Shown: one piece after another, positions 40,390 to 49,815 of the stretch
Layout of the letters: each line of letters opens with the position of its first letter
Position numbering within the stretch: position 1 is the stretch's first letter
Source of the DNA: Mycolicibacterium sarraceniae
GTDB lineage: Bacteria; Actinomycetota; Actinomycetes; Mycobacteriales; Mycobacteriaceae
Direction: 5' to 3'
Length of the DNA stretch: 64,000 nucleotides
Assembly (NCBI RefSeq): GCF_010731875.1
Contig: NZ_AP022595.1
Span: 1,178,001-1,242,000, forward strand
Position numbers and translations under genes: made by a program
Notes under the pieces: model-generated
What the model was told of the DNA's origin: nothing
Databases searched by the model: none
The model's input: the letters and a program-made list of their open reading frames with translations, nothing else

Positions 40390-40904
40390 CGCTCGAGGCG
40401 GTCGAGCACAGCTGCCAGCTCGTCGGCAAAACCCATCTCCCGCGCGATCCGGCCCAGCTGTTCGTCGGCATACAGATCGATCTCGTCGAGGATGACGCTC
40501 AGCACCGCTTCTGGCAGCCCGATATCGGCCAGCACGCCCAGATCACCCTCCTCGAAGGGGTCGGCATCCTCGAGGTCGTCGGGCGCAATATCGGCGTCCA
40601 ATGTCTCCAGCGCCTCGGCGGCAATGTCGTAATCCAGGGCCGCCGTCGCGTCCGACAGCAGCAGCCGGGTGCCCGACGGAGCGGGCCGCACGATCAGGAA
40701 AAACTCGTCGTCGATGTCTAGCAGCCCGAATACCGCACCGGCACTGCGCAATTCTCGCAACTCCGTCTCGGCAGCACTCAGGCTGGTCAGCACCTTCGCG
40801 CTCATCACCGAGCAACGCCACTTACCGTCCTCGCGAACTACAGCAATTGCGAAGCCATCCGGGGTGTCCGACCCCGGGCTGTTCTGCGCTCGCTGTGCCG
40901 CCAT
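40386..40904 (-). CDS. tRNA adenosine deaminase-associated protein, Rv3753c-like
   Basis: 172 aa from ATG at 40904. Conserved actinobacterial protein always next to tadA. An N-terminal domain (FAIAVVREDGKWRCSVM ... VFGLLDIDDEFFLIVR) is followed by an acidic middle (ADPFEEGDLGVLADIG) and a helical C-terminus (ARELGF-like REMGFADELAAVL). Biochemical role unknown. A longer frame up to 40976 would leave too little room for the promoter shared with the divergent tyrA. Confidence 0.85.
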   Translation of the reverse strand: MAAQRAQNSPGSDTPDGFAIAVVREDGKWRCSVMSAKVLTSLSAAETELRELRSAGAVFGLLDIDDEFFLIVRPAPSGTRLLLSDATAALDYDIAAEALETLDADIAPDDLEDADPFEEGDLGVLADIGLPEAVLSVILDEIDLYADEQLGRIAREMGFADELAAVLDRLER

Positions 40905-40985
40905 GGGCCCATACGCTAGTCGCTGATCAGGCGCTTTGACCAGGTACCCATCGGTCGCGGCGCGTTGATATGCCAACCTGGACAG

Positions 40986-41945
40986 GTGACGAAGACACCC
41001 GTGTGCATCCTCGGGCTCGGGCTGATCGGCGGTTCACTCCTGCGCGCGGCGGTCGCCGCCGGGCGTGAAGCGTTCGGTTACAACCGGTCCGTCGACGGCG
41101 CCCAGGGCGCCCGGTTCGACGGTTTCGCCGCCACCACCGATCTCACCGAAGCCCTGCGCTGGGCCGCCGACCGCGACGCGCTGATCGTCCTGGCCGTCCC
41201 GATGCCTGCGGTGCCCGTGCTGCTCGGCCACATCAAGGACGTCGCCGCCGACTGCCCGCTGACCGATGTCATCAGCGTCAAGGGTGCCGTCCTCGACGAG
41301 GTGCGTAAGGCCGGGCTCCTGGACCGCTACGTCGGCGGCCACCCGATGGCCGGCACCGCCCACTCGGGCTGGGCCGCAGGCGACGCACGGCTGTTCGCCG
41401 ATGCCCCGTGGGTACTCGGCGTCGACGAACACGTCGATGCGGGGGTGTGGGTGCAGGCGATGGACCTGGCCCTGGATTGCCACGCCTTCGTCGTCCCCGC
41501 CAAGTCAGACGAGCACGACGCGGCCGCGGCGAGCATCTCGCACCTGCCCCACCTACTCGCCGAAACACTGGCGGTGACGGCAGGTGAGGTACCTCTGGCG
41601 TTCGCCCTGGCGGCCGGCTCGTTCCGCGACGGCACACGGGTAGCCGGCACCGCCCCCGATCTGGTTCGGGCGATGTGCGAGGCAAACACAGACCAACTGC
41701 TACCTGCCCTGGATCGCGCCCTGGAGCTGCTACATCAGGCCCGCGCATCGCTGGCTGAGAAGACGTCGGTGGCCGAGTTGGTTGAGGACGGCCACGCCGC
41801 CCGGGTCCGTTACGACAGCTTCTCGCGCCCGCAGATCATGACCATCGCCATCGGCGAGGAGAACTGGCGCCACGAGCTGGCCGCCGCCGGCCGGGCCGGC
41901 GGGGTGATCAGATCCGCTTTGCCAAGCCTGGGTAATCGAGAATGA
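40986..41945 (+). CDS. tyrA: Prephenate dehydrogenase
   Basis: 319 aa from GTG at 40986. Tyrosine biosynthesis: oxidative decarboxylation of prephenate to 4-hydroxyphenylpyruvate. Rossmann motif [14 protein letters not shown], then [12 protein letters not shown] and the catalytic His region [14 protein letters not shown] second His lies in [13 protein letters not shown]. No ACT domain. The 3' end overlaps the convergent glycolipid-binding-domain gene by 38 bp. Confidence 0.93.
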   Translation: MTKTPVCILGLGLIGGSLLRAAVAAGREAFGYNRSVDGAQGARFDGFAATTDLTEALRWAADRDALIVLAVPMPAVPVLLGHIKDVAADCPLTDVISVKGAVLDEVRKAGLLDRYVGGHPMAGTAHSGWAAGDARLFADAPWVLGVDEHVDAGVWVQAMDLALDCHAFVVPAKSDEHDAAAASISHLPHLLAETLAVTAGEVPLAFALAAGSFRDGTRVAGTAPDLVRAMCEANTDQLLPALDRALELLHQARASLAEKTSVAELVEDGHAARVRYDSFSRPQIMTIAIGEENWRHELAAAGRAGGVIRSALPSLGNRE

Positions 41946-42510
41946 ACCCGTCGTTGTCGACGGTGATCGTGGTCTGCGCGACCGGCGAGTGCAGCTTGAT
42001 TCCTTCGCCGCTGTCCGGACCGAGACTGTTGTAACTGATCGACGCCTGCTTGACGGTCAGGTCGGGCAAACTCACGTAGGCCACAGGCAGATTCACCGAA
42101 TCGGTTCGCCGGTACAGGCCGGTGCGCCGGATCGGTAGCGCGTTGAAGAACGGGCTGAAAACGACGTCGACATCGAGGGCACCTTCGTAGGCGGCCCGCG
42201 TCTGGCCCTGGTGGTCGGTGATAAGCCACATGTTCTCTTCGTCGCGGGCGATCGACAGCTGCCGGTCCCGCTCGGCATGGGTCACGCTCAACGACAGCCG
42301 TTTGGTGGCGCCGGACTCGTCGGTCACCAGGTCGTAGGACGCGCTGAACGCCGGATTGGTTGCGGCGGCCGCGGCGACGATGCGGCCATAAGCTTTGATC
42401 CGGTTGCCCGATAGCTGGACCCGGGTCGACTCCATCCGCGAATCGTCGTGCGCACGCCAGGTCAGGATGGCCGGCCAGGCGCTTTCTGTCGCGTCGTTGG
42501 CTGCACTCAC
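41908..42510 (-). CDS. Putative glycolipid-binding domain protein (DUF1089 type)
   Basis: 200 aa. Typical pattern of the putative glycolipid-binding family: [49 protein letters not shown] and YNSLGPDSG near the end. Role unknown. Its start codon overlaps the proZ stop region by 4 bp, so it may be co-transcribed with the proXVWZ genes. Corresponds in position to Rv3755c. Confidence 0.75.
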   Translation of the reverse strand: MSAANDATESAWPAILTWRAHDDSRMESTRVQLSGNRIKAYGRIVAAAAATNPAFSASYDLVTDESGATKRLSLSVTHAERDRQLSIARDEENMWLITDHQGQTRAAYEGALDVDVVFSPFFNALPIRRTGLYRRTDSVNLPVAYVSLPDLTVKQASISYNSLGPDSGEGIKLHSPVAQTTITVDNDGFILDYPGLAKRI

Positions 42511-43295
42511 CCGTCTACCGTATGCGACGGGGCACTCCGTTCGTAACCAGGTGGCGAACTGCGACTCTTCCGTGATGCGGGTGCGTGCGCATCGAAACTC
42601 ACACCGTCATCGAGCAGCGGTTGCGGCATCCGCCGGAAGCGCCCGCTGCCCGGTACCGACGCCCACACCGCCAGCGCCAGCAGCCCGTCGAGCACCAGCG
42701 CCAACAGCGTCACCAACAACGCACCCACCAGCGCCAGATAAAACTGGCGGACCTTGATTCCGTCGATCAGGTAGCGTCCGAGCCCGCCCAGGCTGGCGTA
42801 AGCGGCCACCGTCGCGGTCGCGACCACCTGAAGGGTCGCCGTGCGCAGCCCGCCCAGAATCAGCGGCAGCGCATTGGGCACCTCGACGCGCAGCAAAACT
42901 CGCGTCTCGGTCATACCCATCGATCGGGCAGCGTCCTTCACCGCCGGATCGACGTTGGCGATCCCGGCGTAGGTGCCCGCCAGTAGTGGCGGGATGCCCA
43001 GCAGCATGAGCGCGACGGTCGGTGGCAGCAGCCCCAACCCCCACAGCAGCACGCCGAGCAGCAGCACGCCCAGCGTGGGCAGTGCGCGCAGCGCGTTGAC
43101 TCCGGTCACGACCAGGAAGGTGCCGCGTCCGGTGTGCCCGATCAGCAACCCCACCGGAATGGCGATTAGTGCGGAGAAGACGACGGCCACGGCGGTGTAC
43201 TGCAGGTGCTCGAGGATGCGCATCCCCAGACCGGCCTTCCCCGCCCAGTTGGCGGCGGTGAAGATATAGGCGAGCGCCTGATGCAGGAAGTTCAT
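42507..43295 (-). CDS. proZ: Glycine betaine/proline ABC transporter permease
   Basis: 262 aa. Inner-membrane permease with about five to six helices (YTAVAVVFSALIAIPVGLLIG, LLGVLLWGLGLLPPTVAL). The EAA-type loop is DAARSMGMTETRVLLRVEVPNALPLILGGLRTA. It pairs with ProW, and its start overlaps the proW stop by 4 bp. Osmoprotectant uptake. The C-terminus is longer and more polar than usual. Confidence 0.9.
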   Translation of the reverse strand: MNFLHQALAYIFTAANWAGKAGLGMRILEHLQYTAVAVVFSALIAIPVGLLIGHTGRGTFLVVTGVNALRALPTLGVLLLGVLLWGLGLLPPTVALMLLGIPPLLAGTYAGIANVDPAVKDAARSMGMTETRVLLRVEVPNALPLILGGLRTATLQVVATATVAAYASLGGLGRYLIDGIKVRQFYLALVGALLVTLLALVLDGLLALAVWASVPGSGRFRRMPQPLLDDGVSFDAHAPASRKSRSSPPGYERSAPSHTVDG

Positions 43296-43936
43296 GACGA
43301 CACCTTCACCCGGGCCCAGGGCGTGATCAGCCGGCCGGCGAGCAGGATCAGCACGTCGACGACGATCGCCAGCAGGAAGATCGCGATGATGCCGGCGATG
43401 ATCTGGCCGCTCTTGTCGGCCTGGTAGCCCTCGGTGAACCAGGTCCCCAGCCCGCCGATCCCGATCACCGAACCGACCGACACCATCGAAATGTTGGTCA
43501 CCGCGACCACGCGCAGGCCGGCGATGAGGACTGGAAGCGACAGGGGCAGATCAATTTTGAGCATCCGCTTCAGCCTGGTGTAGCCGACGGCAGTGGCGGC
43601 GTCACGCACCTGGCCCGGTACCGCGTCGAGTGCCTCAGGCACGGCTCGCACCAGCAGCGCGGTGGTGTAGATGGTGAGCGCGACGATCACATTGGTCTCG
43701 TCGAGGATGCGGGTCGGGATGATCAGCGGCAGCACCACGAACAGCGCCAGCGACGGGATCGTGAAGATGATGCTCGCCGTCACGGTGGTCAGCCGGCGCA
43801 GCGCCGTGGTGCGCCACACGTAAGCGCCCAGCGGTACCGCGATCACCAGGCCGAGCACCACCGGGACCAGCGACAGCCGCAGGTGGATGACCGTCAGCGC
43901 CCACGCTTTGTCGAGATGGGTCAGCAGGTAATTCAT
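43292..43936 (-). CDS. proW: Glycine betaine/proline ABC transporter permease
   Basis: 214 aa. Binding-protein-dependent permease: helices SLVPVVLGLVIAVPLGAYVW and IFTIPSLALFVVLPLII. The cytoplasmic loop is DAATAVGYTRLKRMLKIDLPLSLPVLIAGLRV, followed by GLGTWFTEGYQ. It overlaps proV by 4 bp upstream and proZ by 4 bp downstream. Confidence 0.92.
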   Translation of the reverse strand: MNYLLTHLDKAWALTVIHLRLSLVPVVLGLVIAVPLGAYVWRTTALRRLTTVTASIIFTIPSLALFVVLPLIIPTRILDETNVIVALTIYTTALLVRAVPEALDAVPGQVRDAATAVGYTRLKRMLKIDLPLSLPVLIAGLRVVAVTNISMVSVGSVIGIGGLGTWFTEGYQADKSGQIIAGIIAIFLLAIVVDVLILLAGRLITPWARVKVSS

Positions 43937-45027
43937 CTGCGTCGTTTCTCCAGAGCACGCACGACGTCGTCGGCCCGCACCCCGCCGATCACCTGACCGG
44001 CATCGTCAACCGCCACCCCGAGCCCGGCCGGTGAGGACAGCGCCGCATCGAGGGCCAGCCGCAACGTAGCGCCCGGCTCGAACAGCGATCCGCCAGCAAT
44101 GGTGCTGTCGTACAACGAACTTCCACCCCGATGCAGTTCGACGCCGTCGGCGTTGAGCCACGCGTACGGCCGGCCGTCATCCCGTATCACCAGCCGCCAG
44201 TCCCCGGCGGGCAACGACAGCGCGTCGATCCCGCCTTCTTTGACCGTCTGAATGTCGTGCATCGGCAACCCGTTCGCCTGCTTGAATTGCAGACCGCGAT
44301 AGCCGCGGTCGGCGCCGATGAAGCCAGACACGAATTCATTGGCGGGATTCGACAACAACCGCGCGGGGGCGTCGTACTGCTGCAGGGTTCCGCCGGGTCC
44401 GAAGACCGCGACCCGGTCACCGAGTTTGATCGCCTCATCGATGTCGTGGGTGACGAAGACGATGGTCTTCTGCAATTCGCCTTGCAGGCGCAGGATTTCG
44501 GACTGCAGCTCATCGCGCACCACCGGGTCGACGGCCGAGAACGGCTCGTCCATCAGCAGGACCGGTGGATCAGCGGCCAGTGCCCTGGCCACACCGACGC
44601 GTTGCTGTTGGCCGCCGGACAATTGCGCCGGGTAGCGGTCCCCCAGCTTGGGATCCAGGCCCACCCGCTCCAGAACTGCGTATGCCGCCATCCGGGCCGT
44701 GCGACGCGACGCACCCTTGAGGACGGGCACCGTCGCGACGTTGTCGATGACCCGTTGGTGCGGCATCAGCCCGCCACTCTGGATGACGTAGCCGATCCCG
44801 AGGCGCAGGTTGTTCGGGTTGACTCCTGCGATATCGCGGCCGTCGACAGTGATTGTTCCCGAACTGGGCTCGATCATGCGGTTGATCATGCGCATCGAGG
44901 TGGTCTTGCCGCAGCCCGAAGGCCCGACAAACACCGTGAGTGTGGCGGTCGGCAGCTCCATGCTCAGATCGTCGACGGCAACGGTGCCATCCGGGTATGT
45001 CTTGGTGACCGTGTCGAAGGTGATCAT
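43933..45027 (-). CDS. proV: Glycine betaine/proline ABC transporter ATPase with CBS-like region
   Basis: 364 aa. Walker A GPSGCGKTTSM near residue 35, signature LSGGQQQRVGVARAL, Walker B VLLMDEPFSAVD, H-loop VFVTHDIDEAI. C-terminal residues about 255-360 form a CBS-type sensor region, the part that gates OpuA/ProU-like transporters by ionic strength. Its start abuts the proX stop directly. Confidence 0.94.
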   Translation of the reverse strand: MITFDTVTKTYPDGTVAVDDLSMELPTATLTVFVGPSGCGKTTSMRMINRMIEPSSGTITVDGRDIAGVNPNNLRLGIGYVIQSGGLMPHQRVIDNVATVPVLKGASRRTARMAAYAVLERVGLDPKLGDRYPAQLSGGQQQRVGVARALAADPPVLLMDEPFSAVDPVVRDELQSEILRLQGELQKTIVFVTHDIDEAIKLGDRVAVFGPGGTLQQYDAPARLLSNPANEFVSGFIGADRGYRGLQFKQANGLPMHDIQTVKEGGIDALSLPAGDWRLVIRDDGRPYAWLNADGVELHRGGSSLYDSTIAGGSLFEPGATLRLALDAALSSPAGLGVAVDDAGQVIGGVRADDVVRALEKRRR

Positions 45028-45981
45028 CTATTTCCCGATCGACTTGTCGAAACCGTTGTCGCGGATCCATTTTCGTGCCGCCTCGTCGGGATCGACTCCG
45101 GAGTTCCCCGACACGGCAGTATTGAGTTCGATGAGGGCCTCTGTGCTCAGTTTGGCCGACACCGCATCCAAGACCTTCTTCAGTTCGTCAGATTTCTTCT
45201 GCGAACTGACCAGTGGCACCACATTGGCGGCGAGGAAGTTGTTCTTCGGATCCTCCAGTACCACGAGCTTGTTCTGCGGGATGGCCGGTGAGGTGCTGAA
45301 AATATCGGCGGCAGTGACGGTGCCATCGACAAGCGCGCGCACCGTGGCCGGGCCACCGCCGTCGCTGATCGCAACGAAGTTGTCTGGCTTGATATCCAGC
45401 CCGTACTTGGCTTTCAGCCCCGGCAGACCCTCAGTGCGGTTCAGGAACTCCGATGGGGCCCCGAATCTGACCTCCGGGGAATGCGCCGCCAAATCACCGA
45501 TGCTTTTCAGATTCCATTTCTGCGCGGTGGATTCGCTGACCGCAACCGTGTCGGTGTCGTTGGCCGGCGACGGATTCAGGATCGACAGGTCACCGGGCAG
45601 TGCCCGATACAACGCCAGCTCCACATCGTCGGGTGTGGTCACCGTGGTCTTGGGATCGAAGTACTGCAACAGGTTTCCGGTGTATTCGGGCACCAGATCA
45701 ATCGAATGATCGCGCACCGCCGGAATGTAGGTCTCGCGGCTCCCGATACCGAACTGCCGCCCGACCGTGAAACCGTTCGCCTCCAGGGCCTGAGCGTAGA
45801 TCTCGCCGATGATCTTCGATTCCGGGAAGTCCGCGGAGCCGACGACGAGCGTTCTCAGGTCGCCCGATGCCGAGCCTGCGCCCAGCGGATTGGCACTGCC
45901 ACACGCCACCGCCATCGGCACGACGAGCATGAACAGAGTTGCTGCCAACCACAGTCGCATTCCACCCCGCGACGCGTTCAT
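45028..45981 (-). CDS. proX: Glycine betaine/proline ABC transporter substrate-binding lipoprotein
   Basis: 317 aa. Lipoprotein signal with probable lipobox AVAC (Cys near residue 27; ATG at 45960 is an alternative start). OpuAC-type binding fold: LVVGSADFPESKIIGEIYAQAL, the ligand region LVPEYTGNLLQYF, and a closing Asp/Glu-rich lobe. First gene of the minus-strand proXVWZ operon. The 113 bp to the divergent LapA gene should hold its promoter. Confidence 0.92.
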   Translation of the reverse strand: MNASRGGMRLWLAATLFMLVVPMAVACGSANPLGAGSASGDLRTLVVGSADFPESKIIGEIYAQALEANGFTVGRQFGIGSRETYIPAVRDHSIDLVPEYTGNLLQYFDPKTTVTTPDDVELALYRALPGDLSILNPSPANDTDTVAVSESTAQKWNLKSIGDLAAHSPEVRFGAPSEFLNRTEGLPGLKAKYGLDIKPDNFVAISDGGGPATVRALVDGTVTAADIFSTSPAIPQNKLVVLEDPKNNFLAANVVPLVSSQKKSDELKKVLDAVSAKLSTEALIELNTAVSGNSGVDPDEAARKWIRDNGFDKSIGK

Positions 45982-46094
45982 GAGCGTCCTTTCACCCGAC
46001 CTGTTTCACCGAACAGTAACGGCAGTGACCATGACCCGACCAGGTTTAAACACTGGTTGTTTCGTTATCGCCCAGAACGGGCAAAGATGGGGTG

Positions 46095-46466
46095 ATGACC
46101 AGTGAAATTCCGGGCCCGCCCCACGATCCCACCCTTCCGGTTCCGCCGGCGCCGCCCGCCTCGGAGACACTCGCGCCCGTCCCGGACGCCCAGGTGAACG
46201 AAGTCAAATTCACCCGGGCTGCGGCACTGTGGTCGTCGCTGATCGTCGGATTCTTGATTCTGACGATCCTCCTGATCTTCATCGCACAGAACACCGAGTC
46301 GACGTCGTTTGCGTTCCTGGGCTGGCGCTGGTCGCTGCCGGCCGGCGTGGCGATCCTCATGGCAGCCGTGAGCGGCGGACTGGTCACCGTGCTGGCCGGA
46401 GCAGCACGCATCTTCCAGCTTCGCCGCGCGGCGAAGAAGAATCTCAAGGCAGCGCGACAGAGTTAA
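46095..46466 (+). CDS. LapA-family (DUF1049) membrane protein
   Basis: 123 aa from ATG at 46095 (46092 also possible). Pro-rich cytoplasmic N-terminus (about 1-45), then two transmembrane helices with the LapA signature between and inside them (IFIAQNTESTSFAFLGWRW, LPAGVAILMAAVSGGLV), and a basic tail (RRAAKKNLKAA). LapA proteins assist lipopolysaccharide or envelope assembly in Gram-negatives; the role in mycobacteria is unknown. Confidence 0.82.
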   Translation: MTSEIPGPPHDPTLPVPPAPPASETLAPVPDAQVNEVKFTRAAALWSSLIVGFLILTILLIFIAQNTESTSFAFLGWRWSLPAGVAILMAAVSGGLVTVLAGAARIFQLRRAAKKNLKAARQS

Positions 46467-46533
46467 CGCGTGAGCGTGTGGCTATCGTGCGAATTACTCG
46501 AACTTTTGCCCGTTAACCACAGCTTCGGCGACA

Positions 46534-47562
46534 TCAACTCGCAGTCTGCAGGCCGCGACTGATCAGTACGGCGACGGCCTGTCCGGCGCGGTCGTCATCA
46601 GTCGGGTTCTCCGTGGCCATCCGCCTACGGAAGTCGATACCCGCCGCGATGATCGCGAGCTTGAAATACCCCAGCGCCATCTGGAACTCCCAGTGTGCCA
46701 GTGGATTTCCAGACGCCATGGCATACCGATGGGCAAGCTCATCAGCCGACGGCATCTGCGGCGCAGTCCACGCCGTCTCCTCGTTGAGGATCAGATTCAG
46801 CGCCGGATCGCGGTGCACGCACATCAGGGCGGCGTCGGAGAGTGGGTCGCCGAGGGTGGACATTTCCCAATCCAGCACGGCGCGAACAATAGTGGGGTCT
46901 TCGGCATCGAGGATGGTGTTGTCGATACGGTAGTCGCCGTGCACGATCGAGCTGCGGCTCTGCTCGGGTGCCGTGTTCACCAGCTTGGCGTGCAGCCGCT
47001 GGACGTCATCGTCGCGCGGATCATCGGGCAGCCGGACGTGCTGCCACTGCGAACCCCAGCGTCGCACCTGGCGTTCGAGATAGCCGCTGGGCTTGCCGAA
47101 GTCGCTCAACCCCACGGCCTCAGGGTCGACCTCGTGGAGGTCGACGAGCACCCGGATCAGACTGTCGACGCAGGCGCTGACCACAGCGGCACCACCGAGC
47201 GCGTCCAGTTCGACGCGGCTGCGCACCACGTTGCCCGCCACGTATTCGACCATCTGGAACGGTGCACCCAGCACGGAGTCGTCGTCGCGCATTGTGACAG
47301 CGGGCGCCACCGGCACCGGGCTGCCGGCCAGCGCGGCCACCACGCGGTATTCACGTCCCATATCGTGCGCCGAGGGGGTAAGGCCGTGCAGCGGCGGGCG
47401 GCGCAGCACCCACGTGGAGACGTCGTCGAAAACCAGGAAGGTCAGGTTGGAACGACCGCCGGAGATGAACTGTCCCCGCAGCTCGCCGGTGCGCGGGATC
47501 CCCACGTCGCGTAAGTGCCGGTCCAGTGCGGCCAGGTCGAGCCCGTCCAGTGACGTCACCAA
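46534..47562 (-). CDS. Phosphotransferase family protein (ACAD10-like/APH fold)
   Basis: 342 aa. Aminoglycoside-phosphotransferase fold: LIFG-type N-lobe FISGGRSNLTFLV and VLRRPP, catalytic loop IVHGDYRIDNTIL, metal-binding VLDWEMSTLGDPLSDAALM. In eukaryotes and actinobacteria such domains go with acyl-CoA dehydrogenases (ACAD10/11), where they phosphorylate 4-hydroxyacyl-CoA. A paralogue is at 49816-50856. Substrate not proven here. Confidence 0.85.
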   Translation of the reverse strand: MVTSLDGLDLAALDRHLRDVGIPRTGELRGQFISGGRSNLTFLVFDDVSTWVLRRPPLHGLTPSAHDMGREYRVVAALAGSPVPVAPAVTMRDDDSVLGAPFQMVEYVAGNVVRSRVELDALGGAAVVSACVDSLIRVLVDLHEVDPEAVGLSDFGKPSGYLERQVRRWGSQWQHVRLPDDPRDDDVQRLHAKLVNTAPEQSRSSIVHGDYRIDNTILDAEDPTIVRAVLDWEMSTLGDPLSDAALMCVHRDPALNLILNEETAWTAPQMPSADELAHRYAMASGNPLAHWEFQMALGYFKLAIIAAGIDFRRRMATENPTDDDRAGQAVAVLISRGLQTAS

Positions 47563-47572
47563 CTATGTATAG

Positions 47573-48181
47573 CTAATAGCGCTGATTGCGCGGCAAGAGA
47601 TCCCAGACATGTTCGGTGGTGTTGACCGCGGCCACGGTGCCGAAGCCGTTGCGGGCATAGAGCAGGCGGGTGATCGACACGTAGTCGATGGGGAACGACA
47701 GCAACCGTTTGGTCCCCAGCAGTTCGTGCAGGATCACGTTGATCACCCCGCCGTGGCTGAAGACGGCCACCGTGTCGTCATGCCCAGCCGCGTTCACGAT
47801 GTCGGACAGCGCCGCGGCGATCCGGCCGCGGAACTCTCCCTCGTCCACACTGCTGGGCAGCCGGCCCTCCGCCATCCGCGCCCATTCCTCGGGCTTCTCC
47901 TTGCGCACCTGCTCGATTGGCATGTAGTGAGACAGGCCCCGGTCGTACTCGGCGAGGCGCTCGTCGATGACAAGGGTCAGATCACGCGCCTTGGCGACGG
48001 GTTCGCCGGTCTGAATCGCGCGGCGCTGCGGGCTGCTCACCAGCCGGGTCAGGGGGAACCGGGCCAGCGCTTCCGGCAATCGCTCGGCCTGCCGCCAGCC
48101 TTCCTCGGACAATTCGGGATCGGCCCCTTCGCCGGCCTCGGTCCGGAGCGGTAACGCATGTCTGACAAGCAACAACTGCAT
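47573..48181 (-). CDS. Histidine phosphatase family protein
   Basis: 202 aa from ATG at 48181. Phosphoglycerate-mutase-like fold: catalytic RHALPLR-type motif LLVRHALPLRTE (phospho-His), SSPQRRAIQTGEP, an acid/base Glu in LAEYDRG, and the second His in VFSHGGVINVIL. Acts on an unknown phosphometabolite. It is 10 bp upstream of the phosphotransferase gene, so the two are probably an operon. Confidence 0.88.
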   Translation of the reverse strand: MQLLLVRHALPLRTEAGEGADPELSEEGWRQAERLPEALARFPLTRLVSSPQRRAIQTGEPVAKARDLTLVIDERLAEYDRGLSHYMPIEQVRKEKPEEWARMAEGRLPSSVDEGEFRGRIAAALSDIVNAAGHDDTVAVFSHGGVINVILHELLGTKRLLSFPIDYVSITRLLYARNGFGTVAAVNTTEHVWDLLPRNQRY

Positions 48182-48229
48182 GAGTGAGACGGTCCTTTCG
48201 CTACGGGCGCCCGTGCAACGATAAAGCCC

Positions 48230-48352
48230 ATGCGCGCCTTCGTCTGTCCGGTGCGCCACAACTTCGTTCCGTTCGAGAGCGGCATATGTCCGTCATGCGG
48301 CACCCCGGTGGGCCTGCACCTGCCGAGCAAGTCGATGGTGGCGGCGCGTAGG
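48230..48352 (+). pseudogene. Zinc-ribbon protein fragment
   Basis: A short frame begins MRAFVCPVRHNFVPFESG and continues CPSCGTPVGLH, a rubredoxin-like or zinc-ribbon Cys pattern (CxxxxH ... CxxC). Around 48350 the sequence passes into the antisense acyl-CoA dehydrogenase debris. It may be a very small gene or the 5' end of a broken one. Confidence 0.35.
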
Positions 48353-48364
48353 CGGGGCGGCCGA

Positions 48365-48530
48365 GGTGTGAACATCTTGGTGCCATTGATAACCCGGCTA
48401 GATCCATCCGCTTCGCGCGATAACCCGGCTAGATCCATCCGCTTCGCGTACCGCCTTGGTCTTGACCGTCGCCACGTCCGACCCGCCCTCGGGCTCGGTG
48501 TAGCCCAGGCACAGCCGGGCGTGGCCCGCA
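48365..48530 (-). pseudogene. Acyl-CoA dehydrogenase fragment with internal duplication
   Basis: The minus strand encodes LCLGYTEPEGGSDVATVKTKAVREADGSSRVI, interrupted by a 31-bp tandem duplication that shifts the frame, after which INGTKMFT resumes. This is the middle (substrate/FAD-contacting) stretch of an acyl-CoA dehydrogenase; the rest of the gene is missing on both sides. Between 48182 and 48567 only this and the zinc-ribbon fragment are visible. Confidence 0.65.
48388..48448. repeat. 31-bp tandem duplication
   Basis: Two adjacent copies of a 31-bp unit beginning GATAACCCGGCTAGATCC and ending with GCTTCGCG (48388-48418 and 48419-48448/49), identical apart from the last base. As 31 is not a multiple of three, it breaks the acyl-CoA dehydrogenase fragment. 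Confidence 0.9.
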
Positions 48531-48567
48531 CGGACGTTCACGGTCACCAAGCGAGCCGTTACAGTAA

Positions 48568-49728
48568 TCAGCCTTGTTGTAACTCCACCAGGATCTCCTC
48601 GGTGTGCTCGCCGAGCTTCGGGGCGGCCGAGCGCGGTGCCCACGGCGTGCCGTGGAAATCTGCCGGTGTCGCGATCATCGGCAGCGACCCGCCGTCGTGG
48701 GGAACATCGACCAGACCGCCCGCGGCATGGAATTGCTCATCACCGAGGACGTCTTCCATCGAGTTCACCGGCGACCAGAACAGTTCGGGCTCAGCTTCGA
48801 AAGCCCGCGCCCATTCGTCCCTCGTCTTGGTCGCGAAGATCCCGTCGAGAGTTGCGATGAGCTCACGAGAGTTGATCGCCCGGTCGCGGGCCGTGGTAAA
48901 CCGACTGTCGTCCAACCATTCTGGATGCCCTACCGCACGACACAGTGACGGCCAGTGCCGATCGGCTTCCAGCCCGACGATCCACAACCGCTTCCCGTCG
49001 CCCGCCAGATAGTTGTTCATGCACGGGTTGAACATCGTCTCGCGCTGGCCGATCGCGATGGGACGCCCGCTCAACAGGAAGGTGTTGAGGTCGAAGCTCA
49101 CGGTGTACGTCCCCTGGCGATACAGCGAGGTGGTGACCAGCTGCCCCTCACCGGTGCGGGCCCGCGCGACCAGTGCGGCATTGATCGCGGCGGCCAGTGT
49201 CATCGCGGTCAGGTGATCGCCCATGCCGCCGCGCTGGAAGGGCGGGCTGTCACCGGGCCGGGTGAGCAGGTCGGCGACCCCGGATCGGGCCCAGAAGGCC
49301 GCGACGTCATAGGCCGCCCGATTAGCTTCCGGCCCCGTCTCGCCGTATCCGGTGATCAGGCCGTACACCAGCCCGGGGTTGAGCGTGGCGACGTTCGGAT
49401 AGTCGAGTTCGAGCCGGGCCAAGGCATCAGGCCGCACATTAGTGATGAAAACATCTGCGCCCGAGAGCAATTGGCGCGCTGTCACCAGGCCGCCGTCGGC
49501 GGTCAGATCGAGCACGATGCTGCGCTTGGACCGGTTGTCCATCTCGAAGGGCGGGTTGGAGCCGTCGTCGAGGCCCAGCATCCGGCCGAACATCCGCGCG
49601 GGGTCACCGGTCGGCGGTTCGATCTTGACGACGTCGGCGCCCCAGTCGGCCAGGATTCCTCCGGCGGCGGGTCCGGCGACCCACACGCCCAGCTCGACAA
49701 CCGTGATGCCATCCAGCGGTCCGGCCAT
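48568..49728 (-). CDS. CaiB/BaiF family (class III) CoA transferase
   Basis: 386 aa. It transfers CoA between organic acids through an aspartyl-CoA thioester. N-terminal VVELGVWVAGPAAGGILADWGADVVKIEPP is typical, the catalytic Asp is in GGMGDHLTAM (near residue 173), and the tail is PRSAAPKLGEHTEEIL. It diverges from the acyl-CoA catabolic operon starting at 49816 and may activate its substrate. Distinct from racemase (Mcr) members, although that cannot be excluded. Confidence 0.88.
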   Translation of the reverse strand: MAGPLDGITVVELGVWVAGPAAGGILADWGADVVKIEPPTGDPARMFGRMLGLDDGSNPPFEMDNRSKRSIVLDLTADGGLVTARQLLSGADVFITNVRPDALARLELDYPNVATLNPGLVYGLITGYGETGPEANRAAYDVAAFWARSGVADLLTRPGDSPPFQRGGMGDHLTAMTLAAAINAALVARARTGEGQLVTTSLYRQGTYTVSFDLNTFLLSGRPIAIGQRETMFNPCMNNYLAGDGKRLWIVGLEADRHWPSLCRAVGHPEWLDDSRFTTARDRAINSRELIATLDGIFATKTRDEWARAFEAEPELFWSPVNSMEDVLGDEQFHAAGGLVDVPHDGGSLPMIATPADFHGTPWAPRSAAPKLGEHTEEILVELQQG

Positions 49729-49815
49729 CGTCGCCCCTTTCGCGTTGTGTCCGCCAAAGGCTAGTGGTTCGGCGTCCGGAGAATGCTATTCTCCGCTGGG
49801 AGAGTGAGGAGTTCC

